Shown: positions 1 through 12,776 of the stretch, piece after piece | How positions within the stretch are numbered: position 1 is the first letter of the stretch | Layout: every line of letters starts with the position of its first letter | DNA from: Dichotomocladium elegans | Taxonomy: Eukaryota > Mucoromycota > Mucoromycetes > Mucorales > Lichtheimiaceae | DNA length: 64,000 bases | Direction: 5' to 3' | Assembly (NCBI GenBank): GCA_025716815.1 | Contig: JAIXMN010000005.1 | Coordinates: forward strand, 1,426,001 to 1,490,000 | The notes under the pieces: model-generated | Seen by the model: only the letters and a program-made list of their open reading frames with translations | What the model was told of the DNA's origin: nothing | The model's database searches: none | Translations under genes and position numbers: made by a program

Positions 1-778
1 TGACCACTTACAAAACAAGATGTCGTTTGTTAACATGTTGTTCAAGCGCTGGCTTCTCATCAAACAAATCAATGCAGGATGGGCACATCAGTTTAACTGG
101 TACGTGTGGATACGCTTGATGCATGTAATGGTCATCAATCGTGTCTGCAACCAACCTCCTATATCGATCGTCAGCGAAGTCCATAGCTAGACATCCAAAT
201 CCCCCTTATCGTAATTACTGTCATCAGTACTTTCTTCACCATAGTCTTACGCACACACACATATATATAGCCATAGTAATATCAATAGTAAAAGATCAAT
301 CGGTTATCTTGTTTCTTCGTTTCCATATGATTCCTTCTGGTTCAACTTTTCTCTTGGCCTCTGTGCTTCTGTCCTGTCCTGTCCTGTCTTGTTGGAAAGC
401 ACCTGACACCCTTCCCGTCCTGTCAGTCCAGCTCCCAAAACATTACAATGCAAAGCCAAAGTGAACGGTTTTGACCCTTTTGGAGACTGACAAGATTTAC
501 TACGACTGGAAAGTAAAATCTCGTGCTTTCGATGAATATGTCGCGCAAAAATGCCATCTTCGTCACAATACGGACACACTTTCTGCAGCAACATTGAAAT
601 TGTCATGCCGATGAACTGAACAAAAAAAAGTGTGGGAAGAAAATGAAAAAGTAAGGTGGAGAAAGGTGGAGCAAGGTAGAGCAAAGGTGGAGGAGTAAGG
701 CGAGGGAAAGCGGAATGCTGATGGGCTGCAGCTTGGAGTAAAGTGGAGTAAGGTGGGGAGCAAGATCTCTTTTTTCTT
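1..778. other. Intergenic, no gene seen
   Basis: No reading frame here resembles a protein. The stretch about 645-760 is purine-rich, with loose 10-11 nt repeats of the form aaggtggag. It lies on the 3' side of the Tc1 element that follows and may be a diverged version of the 10-bp minisatellite found at the 3' end of the related copies near 57.6 and 59.8 kb. A sharp outer terminus of the element was not found. Confidence 0.5.
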
Positions 779-2213
779 TTTACACTTCTGTTTTGTCAAA
801 GCTTCATAACGTTTCTTTGTTGAGGCCTTTACTAAAACATTTAGCAGAATGAGAAACAAATCCTTTGAAATCGCTTAAATAAAGACTATCACATGCCTCG
901 CTGATTCTGGTCATCAAGGATTCTTTTTTCCAGAAACCTATTTCTGTTAACTTTACTCTTGACAACAGACCATAGGATTCAACTCAGGAGAATACGGAGG
1001 AAGATATACATAACGGTATCCTCGGGAGTGAATATACTTTCCAATGTCGGTTGAACTATGAATAGGAGCATTATCCATGACAAGATAATGTCCCTTCATT
1101 TCGGGATACTTGTCCATTTCATCAAGAGTTGCCTCTAAAAGCTCAGATAACGCCCTGTCGCCGTTCCTATACTATAACCGTTAGTTTCATGACCAAGCTT
1201 TCTCTTTTTGATACGCTTTGGAACTCTCAAGCTAACATTAATTAAGCCGGTGGCAGATATTGCCCCCAAAATCGATGTTAAATTCGCTTTAGGCGTAGAT
1301 ACTGTAACTATTGCAGGCGTTCCCTTCCTTGACAAGCCATACCTCGTTTCAAATTGATATGAAAGGCTGATTCATCAAGAAAGACACAGTTTGTTGTAAA
1401 GTCCAAGTCAGTTTGCTGCCACTTTTGGATCCAATCGTACCTCTGCTGAATCTTTTCCTCGCTGTTTCTTTCCACAGGCTGGAATTGTGCCTGTTTAATG
1501 GATAAATTACACTGAGTTGTCATGAAGTTATAAACAGTACTACATGAAGCGGTGAGATCTGCAAAGTTCTGTAGTAAATGACACACTACTTCAGTTAAGA
1601 CGGCAGAAGGATTCTCATCGATATAGTTTAAAACGCATTGCTCATGCTCCTCGCCAAGAATACGATGCCGACCTGTTTTTTCTTCTCAAAAAAGCTTTCA
1701 GGGTCTTCGTAATAATGTTTGACCCATCTTTGAGCTGTACGAACATGAATACATAATTGTCTCGCAGCAGTAGAAGCATTCAAGTTTTTACTGAAAAATA
1801 GATGAAAGAATCTAGTTTTCTCCTCATCAGAATAAAATGTATAGCGCCGCTTACTGCATAATTCCATATCAACATGTTCACTCTTCCTTTCAACTGCAGG
1901 TGGATGCATTGCAGGATTAGGTCTTTTTGGAGGTTTATTCGTAAGGAATTGTGTTCGAGAACTAAGCGTCTCGATAGCGAACAACTCGTCGTCAACAGCA
2001 AGATCCATGGGCTCAACTCCATGCTCATCAACAACATGCTCTTGCCCATCTTCGTAAAAAAATCGTATACTCATTCGAACTGTCTGTAAAATAAATTGTA
2101 AAAGAAAAAAAGAGAACGATAAGAGGTGTCACTCGATTCATATCCAAATGACAGCCAAGAAATTTTATTGGGTAATTACTAAGCGACAAGTAAAAATAAA
2201 CGACCTTCGTCAC
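779..2213 (-). mobile_element. Tc1/mariner (DD34E-type) element, transposase broken by frameshifts
   Basis: A transposase reads on the minus strand in three pieces: about 2074-1628 (N-terminal region with the helix-turn-helix that ends around the AAQRWVKHYYEDPES-like stretch), 1586-1308 (first catalytic Asp in VFLDESAFHIN) and 1335-1135 and onward (GHYLVMDNAPIH, second Asp, then PYSPELNP). The pieces are in different frames, so the gene is dead, but it still has the full domain order and serves as the reference for the other copies. Upstream, at about 2165-2200, is a 33-nt flank (reading gtcgcttagtaattaccc on the minus strand) shared with the relic near 56.3 kb. A possible terminal repeat (tacagtcatttcaaaaag on the minus strand) lies near 2255-2275, only about 180 nt from the TAF1 start. 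Confidence 0.85.
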
Positions 2214-2447
2214 GACTTCATTGCTGGATCAAGCGACTTCATTGTTGCATACATTACTTTTTGAAATGACTGTATTCTGTGATTTTGCCGGAAATGCGCA
2301 ACTTTCACTGGTCAAATCCGCAAACTTAAATTGACCAATCATAGAACATTCCCGGCATTTCTACCATTTCTCTCTCTCCCACTACAAGCCCTTTTTGTTC
2401 CAGCTGCCAATTTCAACCAGTTTTTTTTATTCCTTTCTGACAACATA

Positions 2448-5400
2448 ATGTCTTTTGCTGGTTATTTATTTGGCAATGTCGATGAGGAGGGAAGACTTGA
2501 TACAGATCTCGATGAGGTACCTATTCATAGTTGACCGCGAAACCATTCATACTGATCTTACTTGATCGTGCAGGAATTGCGTGAATCGCTCGAGCAAGTA
2601 GATTCTGGTGTTATTTCCAAGATTTTCAATGCCGATACTTTTGGTATCGCACAGGAAGATGCTGACGACACATACGAAGATACATCAGGGGTTGGAAGCA
2701 TGCCACCGCAACACCCAACCGAACACGCCTCAGACGCAATTGACTATTCGGATTTCAACGAGGTTGTACCGGACGATCAACTTTTTTCAGACAAGTACTA
2801 CAAACGTGGAATGGGTGTCGTCAAGGCGACAGCACAACCATCTTCCCGGCTTCGATACGTGAGCGAAAACTATGACGACGAAGAAAATGAAGAAGAAACT
2901 CCAATGACCCAACAGGAGGAAGAGCAGCAGCCATTTACACTCTCGCTTCCATCAATACCGCCAATCGAGGAGAATAAACAGACAACATCTCAGCCAGTGG
3001 ATATCAAAGAAGTATTTCCTGCTTTTGAGAAAGATAAAATTCTGAACTTTTCGGATCTCTTCATGACAAAAGTTCTTCCTTCTTCAAAACTGCTCCCAGT
3101 AAAACGAGGCAAGTCTATTTGCTGCGACACACATAAGCGTACACACGCGTACAAGAGATTAATATTTCTCAACACGCAGTGATCTTCGGTGATGGCTATG
3201 AATACGAAGCTGAGCGTGATGAACGCGATCTTTTCTCAAAAGTAGCAAAAGCTGACCGTCGACGGGCAGATAAAGCTGGAGTAAAGCGGAGACGCATAGA
3301 AGAGAGCAGAAATTTCGGCGAACTAATAAGCGAGAGCGAGAGCGCAGATAGTACAGACTCATCGGAGGACGAGGAATACAATGATGTTGTAAGTGTACTT
3401 CAATATAACACCACCCGTCTATTCCTAACACGACAGATGCTTTATGCATATCATTAGCAAGTTCCATCAGAGAGTCCAATGAAACTGGATGACGACAGGC
3501 TATATCATTCAATCGTAATTTCTCCATGGGAAAACCAGATTCAATGGGGTGACAGTGACGAAGATATTAAAGAAAGGTTAGAAACAAACAGTCAATTCCA
3601 ATGAATTTCTTATTCATCGACACGTTAATAGTGATTCCCAGGAAGAAAATCAAATGGTAAGAATTGTGCTGTTAATAATATACATTAAGCAAGATAGCTA
3701 ATGGATCATATGTTACAGCCTGTTACAGCAAAACATATCAATCGACAATTAGAGGAAGGCGAGTGGCTTGATGCCGTGATATGGGACAAAGAAAAACCGA
3801 ATCCAGCATATCTGAAGATCGGCCTCGACCTGAACGACGTCAACATGCTCTTTGATAGCGAGGAAGTAGAAGAAGAAACATTCACAAAAGTCGAGGCGAA
3901 GCAGGTCAAGAAAGGCCGAAAACCTTTGCCAAAGCCGTTACCAAAGGTGAACATTTAAGCAGCGCGAAATTAGAGCTCCATCGCTAAATAATCGAGTTAT
4001 TAGATTCCAATCATATACAGCGTCGACGATCAGCAGAACAAGTTGCCTGTCAGTCGCTTTAATTTATCTAATGATAAGTTCTACGATTCGCATTATACCG
4101 GGCGCCTTGTTCGTGTACGACAAACATTGGGCCAGCTTGTTGTGCACCATGCTCTTCCTGCACTTAAGTTGCATCCCGCATTGGTAGGTGATAACTAGAT
4201 CATGTCGGAAAAAGCACATTAATGAACAACGTCTCGTCCCTAGTACAAAACTAAACTCTCTAAAGCCGAACTGCGGTCTTTCCATCGCCCTCTTATTCAG
4301 TTACCATACAATACCGATATCCATTTCTCGCGAGTTAAAGTGAGCAAGAAGAAAAAGAAAGATAAGAAGAAGGGCTACGCAGATGCCATGCGAACCACGA
4401 AGGATCTTTCTCTCAAGGATACTTCGTCTTATGTGCTTCTTGAATTTTCTGAAGAACATCCACATATCATATCCAACGTTGGCATGGGCACATTAATTAT
4501 AAATTATTACCGTAAAACGGACCCCAAGGATGAACATGTGCCATCAGTAAGTAAATATATAGCAGGGTTTATGTGGCATTGTTTAATAGAATTACCTAGA
4601 GTGATATTGGTGAACCATTTGTTCTCGACATCGGAGACACGTCTCCCTTTATGAATTTTGGAAATGTTGAGCCTGGTCAAACAATTCCAGTTCTGTACAA
4701 CAATTTGATTCGCGCGCCCCTTTTCCGTCATGATGTTAAGACCACCGACTTCTTATTTGTCAAGAGCACATACAAAGGTCACACAAAATTCTATATCCGT
4801 AATATCCCTGCAATCTTCCTTGTCGGCCAGACATATCCAGTCCAAGAAGTTCCCGGTCCTCATTCACGGAAAGTGACCACGACTATCAAGAACAGGCTCC
4901 AGGTGGCTGCATATCGTCTGATAAAAAAGAGCCCACTTCATCGGCTCAAGATGAGCAGACTTGCACAGAAATTTCCGGAATATTCAGACATTCAGATCCG
5001 CCAGCGCCTCAAGGAGTTCTTGGAATTTCATCGACGGAGCAAAGATGGAGGTGGAGGCTACTGGAAGACTAAGGGGGACAGTGAACCGCCAACAGAAGAA
5101 GAACTTCGCAAGATGGTTACCCCAGAGATGGTGTGCTTATACGAAAGTATGCTTGTTGGTGAACGCCATCTGCAAGATCTTGGTTATGGAGACGTCGAGG
5201 ATATTGACGAGAATGGTGAGGGAGATTCGAAGCTTGAAGTGGAGCAGCAGCTGGCTCCATGGTTCGCGACACGCAACTTCATCAATGCGACACAAGGAAA
5301 GGCCATGCTGAAACTGTATGGTGCTGGCGATCCTACAGGGAGGGGCGAGGGTTTCAGCTTCATTCGCGTGTCGATGAAGGATATCTTCCTAAGAGCAGGC

Positions 5401-6528
5401 GAATCTGCGGAAGAGAAACTGGGTAAGTGAAAGCTGGGAAGAATCCTTAGGGGTGGGTACCTAAGATAACCGGTTGTTGGATAGCCCAAATCGAGGCTCG
5501 CCCGAAGAGCGCCCATCGATACAATGTTGCTGAGCAGCAGCAAATTTATAAAGAAGAGGTATAGTGCACCAGTATAAGGTTTCTCATTTTATTAACCTGG
5601 AGCGGGAAATAGATTGCGCGGATTTGGAAAGCTCAGTGGGAGGCTCTGTCGACAAAGGTAGAACCTGAGCTGTCTGATCATGAAGCCGATAACGACAACG
5701 ATGAAGGGTCCCATATTGGCAGTCCAATGGTAAAGCTGATTATGCACATGCAGTCGAGCATTCCTTTAATTATGTTGGTAAACTAGCCCGCGTCTCCTTC
5801 GCCATACGGCCGACGATACGAACGCGCGCAGTCTGAGAATTATGATGATGACGATATCTCTGTGACGGGTAGCATTAGCTCCAGGAGTAATTTCCAGCTG
5901 AACAATGCAAACAAATATCTTGTCATCCGCCGACTTATCCGGCAACCGAATGGGGAGAAGACATGGCAACAAGAGGTTGTGCGCGACCCAGTGGTCATCA
6001 AGTCTTATCTCCGTCAACGTCAAATGATCGAAGAGGAAGCTACAAGGTTTGATGTCACTGGAGGAAACGGGGTGACAATTTCGAACTAACAGTGCTTCTT
6101 GTCATTTCTTCTTTTTTTATTACAGCGCAGAGACTCTCGAACCGACGGATGATGAAGAGAAGAACGCACGAATGAAGAAACGAATCCAGGACCAACTTGC
6201 CAAATTGAAGCGTAACGCCGAAAGGCGTCGACAGCGCCAATTGGCCAAGCAGGCTGCCTTGGCAGAAAACCCTGTTCTTGGATTGATCCGCGGCGGCAAG
6301 CGGGAGGGTGCTATGCGTCGCTGCGGAAACTGCGGCCAGCTTGGGCATATGAAGACCAATAAGAACTGTCCGATGTTTTACATTGTAAATGGACCGAACG
6401 GAACCGGTAGTGCGCCTACCCCACAATCAGGGCAGAACACACCCAGTGCCACCTCACCGCCCCCATCCACACCTGATGCTGTAAATAAGAATAGACTCAT
6501 GCCTTCACTACCTGTAACATCTCCGTAA
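2448..6528 (+). CDS. TAF1: Transcription initiation factor TFIID subunit 1 (TAF1)
   Basis: Exons: 2448-2516, 2574-3108, 3180-3388, 3458-3576, 3632-3656, 3719-3946, about 4034-4183, 4244-4546, 4600-5422, 5485-5558, 5613-5729, 5787-6046, 6126-6528, giving about 1104 residues. The protein is the largest TFIID subunit, the nuclear scaffold that brings TBP and other TAFs to core promoters. The N-terminus (GYLFGNVDEEGRL) matches the TBP-binding TAND start of TAF1. An acidic region follows, then the central DUF3591-type core at about residues 400-820 (for example GRLVRVRQTLGQLVVHHALP and FHRPL), and a CCHC zinc knuckle near residue 1034 (CGNCGQLGHMKTNKNC). There is no bromodomain, as is usual for fungal TAF1. 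Intron 2 (3109-3179) needs a GC donor (GAG|GCAAGT). The exon 7 acceptor could be 3 nt further on. Tc1 debris lies on both sides. Confidence 0.95.
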
Positions 6529-6580
6529 ATAGCTCTTAATAGCGTCTTAAAACATACACTATTTTCCAAATGATTACAAA

Positions 6581-6586
6581 AATAAA
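6581..6586 (+). terminator. Likely poly(A) signal of TAF1
   Basis: An aataaa hexamer lies 53 nt after the TAF1 stop codon and just before the Tc1 relic begins. Confidence 0.5.
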
Positions 6587-6594
6587 ATCATGTT

Positions 6595-7765
6595 GTGCCC
6601 AGAATATGCTTGGCAAATCCATCTCGTCCTTTTGACTCTTTCTCTTTTATACACTTCTACATTCTCAAAGAGCAATCTACGTATTTCTATATGAAAACGG
6701 TCAAGGTCATGTTGTTGATGAAGAAATCTACTCTCTGCAATGCGTTCGTTCTCGCACTAGACATTTGCGTAGCATAACTTGCAAAGATAACTACCGCACA
6801 CATTCCCAAGCAAAAGCATACAGACATTCGCATGAAAGAAGCGGGGATCAAGCGCAATTTCACAGCGTCCACTAACCAAGGCAAGGTCAGATTTTTCAAA
6901 CGGATGTTTGAGAAACCCTTGAGTGCATCAGCTGCTAGGAATCCATGTTCGTTCAGCCCAGTGATGGGCAGTACAGTACGAGAAAGACCCTGACAGCATC
7001 TTTAAGGATTTTATAGCGAGGGGTTGTTCGCGTATTTTCAATGAAGAGCATAAGGACGATTATTTTAGAATGTGTTGATGAGAATCCATCCATTTTGCTA
7101 GAGCAGCTGATGGAACAACTGCTTCAAAGATTTGAGGGTCTCAAAGTTCTAAAACGACGCCTCATTGAGATATGAAAAACCAATGCAACCTGCATTGAAA
7201 ATGGCTCGGTTTCAGCCTGTAGACAGAAATAGCGCTGCGAAGATTCAAGGGGTTCTTGATAAGCTGCGCCAAAGGGATATGACTGACATTGACTTTAGAA
7301 AAAACCACCTTTTTCTTGATGAGTCTGGATTTCATATTAATGTTAAACGCAGCATGACATGGTCCAAGAAAGGGTCTCCTGCAGTGGTCACAATACAAAA
7401 GACAACCACAATCTTGGGAACAATCTCAGCATCAGGGATCATTAATGTAGCTTGAGACTTCCGCAGCCACGAAACAAGAAAAGAAAGAGGTCAGACCCAT
7501 CTGAAGTTGCGAGCAGAGGAACTGTAACTGGACATAATCTCAGCTTCTTTAAGGTTACGATGGACGAGATGGATAAATATGAACATATGGAGGGCCATTA
7601 TTTGGTAATGGGTGAAACACCTGTCCATAAGGCTGACGATATCGATGTGCTTACCTTCCACCCTACTCACCTGAACTCAATCCGATTGCGCAGTTTTGGT
7701 CAGTTGACGAGCAACGTAAAAGGCAATAGGTTCCCCTTGTTCCAATCTGCACTCTTTTAATACTC
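6595..7765 (+). pseudogene. Decayed Tc1-like transposase
   Basis: Translated fragments in shifting frames follow the order of a Tc1 transposase. GQGHVVDEE with SRTRHL lies near 6700-6775, a helix-turn-helix region near 6900-7150, FQPVDRNSAAKIQ at about 7210, HLFLDESGFHINVKRSMTW (first catalytic Asp) at about 7310, the RKRSDP and GTVTGHNLSF region at 7480-7550, then GHYLVMGETPVHKADD, where the usual Asp-Asn of the second catalytic motif has become Gly-Glu. Many stops are present. It is the same subfamily as the relics at 48.7-49.1 and 55.1-55.8 kb, which share the gtgcatcagctgct stretch. It starts right after the TAF1 poly(A) signal. Confidence 0.85.
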
Positions 7766-9267
7766 CATTTCCTGTGTAGATAATGATATCCGCCTAACTC
7801 AAGTACTTCGAGAGGAGAGGATATGGGCTTTGGGTGGACCGTGGTTTGGCTGCACCCACGCAGGCTCTCACCATGGCTTTGTCGAAGTGCTTTTGTCTCC
7901 ATCTGCTTCCTCCGTCGCTTCACCCTGATGCTTCTGCCGCTGGTGTTATCGTTGGTCCATCGTCGTCCCTCCTCGTTCCTTTCCCTGACCCTTCTGTCGC
8001 CGACGCTTAACAGCTCCGGCTCCTTCCTTTCCTCCCTGTTCCACATTGGTATCGCAATGGTACACCTAATTACCTTCGGGGTACATTGAAGAGTAAGCGG
8101 GCTGGTATTCTCTGTTGACTAAAGGGTATGCGGCCTTCCTATGCATGCGACATTGATAATATATTCTGCATATACAACGCTGAGAGCAAATGGAAGATTA
8201 AGATAACCGTTGTCTGCAGGTATCAAGGCTCCGTTTGAAAAACCTGGATAGTCTTTTTTTTTTGACAAACTTTCGCCGTCTAATCTTGGCTATTCGAGCA
8301 ACCTACGGTAAATGGAAACCTCTAATCCAAGAAGGAGCGTCTTTGTAGGAAGTGTGAACGACCTTGTACGTTTTTGACTTGAGTGATTGGTTTATAGTTT
8401 TCAGCTTTAATAGCCAGGCGAGGCTCGCGATCTGCATTCTTATACCGCGGTCTTTCTAGAAGATACATAAGTTGTATACAATGACAAGGCTATTCATTTT
8501 TTTCGAAGAACAATGATTCCTCTTTCCTACCATGAACTACGGAGAAGCTATTATCGGAAAAGTACCGTCACATGCATCAACGTTTGTTTAGTGTCGAAGC
8601 TGACGAATCCGAAAATCCATCGTAAGCAAAAGGATATATAAGCATGGAGATTATTCATAAGCCTTACGCATGCTACGTGCCTCGTTGACATGGAAGCGAT
8701 GTCCGAAGCGCATGTCACTCGGCTATCACATGCATCAAAAGAGAGAGAAGACAGCCTAGAAGTGAACCACACTCATGCTGTATATTCTTGCGAATATTGG
8801 CTGGACAAGATCAAACCTCGGTGATCACGGCATAGATGTATCGTCATCCGTTTGGCTGCATTAGAAAGACTGCTTGCATAGCGTGGACCCCTATCTGGAT
8901 AGAATAAGCAGAATTTAACCACGTGTTATCTAATTCATAGGCTTATCAAGGTCTAGTAGCGTTTGCATGGCCCATTAAAAGTTTTAGCTAGCTTCGTAAA
9001 CCTTATAGTCACAGGTCAGAGAACTGACCAGGTTCACAAAGGGCGGCAGAGGACAAGAGAAAAAGAGGGACTTGTGTCACATGAAAAGAGTAACAGATGA
9101 GATTTTGATGGAGTAAAACCGTGAAGGAAAAAGACCATCGAGAGGTCCGTTGCAAAGCAACACATAGCCTCTCACAAATTTGATTTGTCGGTCACACTGA
9201 CTCACTGCAAGATCAAATTAAAAGGAAAAAAAAAGATCCTCAGCTCGTCTTTGCATAGTTTCAACCT
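7766..9267. other. Intergenic, no supported gene
   Basis: A C/T-rich, relatively GC-rich block at about 7820-8090 is open in more than one frame but resembles nothing I know. 8100-9180 is AT-rich with many stops. The last 80 nt are the promoter side of the cystathionine gamma-synthase gene. Confidence 0.5.
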
Positions 9268-11316
9268 ATGGCTACCATTCCCGAACCACCTAAAGAAGTC
9301 GGCGCGGCCATTCCTGCCCACACGCCACATGCCGTCTCAGTCATGTTCCCCAAATGGCAGGACAACATTTATTATGAGGAAGGCGATCCCATTGTCGTGA
9401 ACAAAATGCAATGCGGCTACCCTCGTTTCTTTATTCACCCGTGCATCAAGAAAGCAAGTCTTTTTTCTTCTTGTTTGCTTTTTCTTTCTTTCGAGTACAC
9501 TTTCCTCTCTGTCGGTGGCGCTGACCTGTTATCAATAGCTGACCGAACGAATTCTTGCAAGCCTCGGCAAAGACGGCGAGGCGGGGATGCCATTTCCTTC
9601 TCGTAAAGTTGCGATTGGCTGCCGTGAATTCCTGAAGCGTTATCACCCGGAGTCTCAGGGCGCTGTTCGTATCGTGGAGCTCAAGTACGGATCAGAGGAA
9701 AGGCCCATGCCGGTGTACGCAGTGATCTTTCCGCGGGATGCGTTCAGCGTGGCTAAACAATATTGGCAGCATTCCGGTCTCATCCTCTCATCGCGCATGG
9801 CAGAAAAATGCCTCGGAGCTTTGCAGGCGAACAGCATCGCTCCGAGCTCACCTGGTCCAAAGAAGGAACGCCATTCACGATACTCCAAGGCGGGGATGCG
9901 CGGGAAATCAAATGCGGAGGAGGAAGAGCCTAGTGACCATGCATCTTACGTCGAAGAACGCTATGGTCGCAATCTCCCGATTGAGTTTGCAAATCATGCC
10001 AAGGTTGCTCTTCGCCGCCGTATCGCGGGTATAGTGTCTGAAAATGAAGAGGGAGGAGAGCAGCTGGATCGGTTTTCAAAGGCGACTGCCTCGGAGCTTG
10101 ACACGCAGCGCAGCATGGAGGGCTTTCGCGGCATGAAAGGGCTGTCGGAGGATGACGTCTATCTTTATCCATCCGGTATGAGTTCCATCTTTTGCGCACA
10201 TCAGGTGGCAATGGCTGTTGGAGATGCATCCCGTAAAAGCGTGTGCTTCGGGTAAGGGAACTAACTGTCAGGCGAAAATACCGAGAGGTCGCGGATAAAC
10301 GTGAGTATATTAAATTTAAGCCTCGTAGGTTTCCTTATACGGATACTCTCAAAATCCTTCAGAAGTTTGGCGCTGGTTGCTGTTTTTATGGGCTTGGCGA
10401 GGATAAGAATATCGACGAGCTGGAAGAATTGCTGAAGGGCGGTGAACGCATCCTTGCGCTCTTCTGCGAGACTCCTTCCAACCCTTTGCTCAAGACCCCT
10501 GACTTGCCTAGACTGCGCAAGCTGGCGGATGAATACGACTTCATGATCGTGGTAGATGAGACGATCGGTAACATGTGCAATATTAGCGTACTCCCATTTG
10601 CAGATATGGTAGTAAGTAGCCTGACAAAGCTATTCTCTGGCGACTGCAACGTGATGGGCGGAAGGTAACTCGGTGTTCCAATTTCTTATCAACATCGGCC
10701 CGGTATTAATTGTTTTCTCAGCATGGTTTTGAATCCCAAGGCCAAACGCTACAGCGCAATCAAGGGTTATTTGAGCGCCGAATATGAGGACTTATTATGG
10801 TGCGAGGATGGCCTGTTCCTGGAACGGAACTCAAGAAATTTCAAGAAACGATCGGCTCAAATCAATCAGACGGCGGAAGCGTTGTGCGATTATTTATCGA
10901 CACATCCGCTAGGTATGATTCAGGATATATCAAATGCCTATCGGCTTCATTCACAGCTAATCGTTACTGTTCATCGGGCAGTGAGCAAGGTGTTCTATCC
11001 TAAGTTTACAACTCGCGAGCATTATGAGGCTGTCAAGAATCCCTCAGGAGGTTATGGGGGCCTGTTTTCTGTGATCTTCAAGAGCGAACAAGTAGCAAAA
11101 CAGTTTTATGACAACCTTGATACGGCCAAGGGGCCGTCACTCGGTACCAATTTTACCTTGGTTAGCCCATATACCATCCTTGCCCACTATACAGAACTGG
11201 ACTGGGCTGCGAGCTTTGGTGTCTCGCCATACCTTGTCCGCGTTAGCGTGGGGTTGGAGGAACGTGAACGGCTACTAAAATCATTTGAGCAGGCTCTCAG
11301 CAGCGTAACTGTTTAA
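9268..11316 (+). CDS. Cystathionine gamma-synthase (PLP enzyme, transsulfuration)
   Basis: Exons 9268-9453, 9539-10251, 10329-10664 and 10722-11316 give 609 residues, similar to yeast Str2. The enzyme joins cysteine to an activated homoserine (O-acetylhomoserine in fungi) to give cystathionine on the way to methionine. It is cytosolic and uses pyridoxal phosphate. The PLP lysine is Lys400 in [16 protein letters not shown], and [11 protein letters not shown] is the Asp loop that contacts the cofactor ring. [18 protein letters not shown] and [17 protein letters not shown] are characteristic of the fungal family. The long N-terminal extension, typical of fungal members, carries [15 protein letters not shown]. 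Intron 1 (9454-9538) requires a GC donor (AAA|GCAAGT); no GT donor keeps the frame. The gene lies alone between intergenic DNA and the kinase gene on the same strand. Confidence 0.93.
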
Positions 11317-11555
11317 TCCCATAGAATACGTACAGTTATTTCCACCCGAAAAATTTCAAACACCTCTTCTACATTGAGCTCGGGTCCCCTTAAGAACCCG
11401 CTGCTTATGATATCATTTGATCACTCCGACCCCCTCTGCCACTTCTGCCATCTTTCTGGGTTCGAATGTTGAAACAATTTATCGATTAGCAAAAAAAGAG
11501 AAATTGGGTATAAATACGTCGGTGATTGTGAACGGAATATAGAGACGCAAATACC
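11317..11555 (+). promoter_or_regulatory. Promoter region of the PKA-type kinase, with TATA box
   Basis: A TATA-like box, tataaata at 11509-11516, lies 40 nt upstream of the kinase ATG. Nothing else is recognisable in this gap. Confidence 0.45.
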
Positions 11556-12776
11556 ATGGATGCTATTGCAAGGAGCTTTGAATCATTATTTATCAGCGCA
11601 TTCAACGTCAAGAAAGAGATACCAACGCTTTCAAGACTATCTCTACCAGCATCCCCAATCTCCAACTCTCTTGCCAGTAGTCGAAGTACTTCTGTCCTTA
11701 GCTCCTTGTCCCTCGAAGGTAGCTAGCTCTCGTGAAAGTTTGTTCAAAAAAGGCTTGGTTTGTAACAATGGAGTCCTATTTCCATAGATCTGACCGTTAC
11801 CCCAGCTATTGAACCGAGTCCGATCTGCAAGTCTACCCACCCACTCGATACCTACACGATTCTCCAGACGCTTGGCACTGGCTGCATTGGTCGCGTCCAT
11901 CTCGCGCAAAGCCGGATCAACAATCAATATTATGCCATCAAGGCCCTTAGCAAATATGATGTTGTACGATTACGTCAGACAGAACATGTCAACAATGAAC
12001 GCTCTATTCTGAGCAATGTCTCTCATCCTTTCACAGTCAACCTTATCGATACCTTCCAAAATGATACCCACCTCTTTTTGGTGATGGATTACGCCCAAGG
12101 CGGCGAGATGTTCCGTCTCCTGCGACAACAGAAGCGGTTTAGCGAGTCTGCAGCACGATTCTATGCAATGGAAATGATCCTTGCACTTGAGTACCTCCAT
12201 GAACGCAATATTGCCTACCGAGATATCAAACCTGAAAATATCCTGCTGGACCATGAGGGCCATGTGAAGCTTGTCGACTTTGGCTTCGCGAAGAAGATCG
12301 ATACGACCACATACACCGTATGCGGTACGCCACAATATTTTGCGCCTGAGATTATCAAGTCCAACGGATACAGTATGGCAGTCGATTGGTGGGGCATGGG
12401 CGTTCTTATCTACGAGATGATTGTCGGCCGGCCGCCGTTCATGGAACAGGATCCCGTTGCTCTGTATGAGAAGATCTTGAACTGTCACGTGACCTGGCCA
12501 GAGGACATCAGTTCGGATGCCAGAGATCTTATCGAGGGCCTTCTGAATCCAGAACCGACCATGCGCTATGGCCACACAGGTGACATTAAAACCCACTCAT
12601 TCTTTGGAAATTGCGACTTTAATGACATCCTGGAGCGTAAGATCGAACCTCCCTTCAAACCTTCCTTGAATGGACCGGCTGACTCGGCCTGCTTTGCGCG
12701 TTACGACGAGCCTGCCATCCCCTATGATCTTTGTCAGTCTGCAGACCCATACCGGTCCCATTTTCCAGACTTCTAA
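11556..12776 (+). CDS. cAMP-dependent protein kinase catalytic subunit-like (AGC kinase)
   Basis: Exons 11556-11718 and 11788-12776 give 383 residues. It is a Ser/Thr kinase of the PKA catalytic family, expected to be released from a regulatory subunit by cAMP. A serine-rich N-terminus of about 54 residues precedes the kinase domain. The glycine loop is LGTGCIGRVHLA (residues 83-94, Ile where Phe is usual), followed by the ATP lysine Lys106 in YYAIKAL. The catalytic loop is YRDIKPEN with Asp200, and the metal-binding DFG has Asp218. The activation loop is TTYTVCGTPQYFAPE with phospho-site Thr231. The tail ends in FPDF, matching the hydrophobic C-terminal FxxF of PKA. Only one intron is present, few for this window. 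A close AGC relative is possible, but activation loop and tail fit PKA best. Confidence 0.9.

Noticed and set aside
7663..8089. Open frames on both strands in a GC-richer block
   Set aside because: No family motif, low-complexity Leu/Ser/Pro content, and no clear start context.
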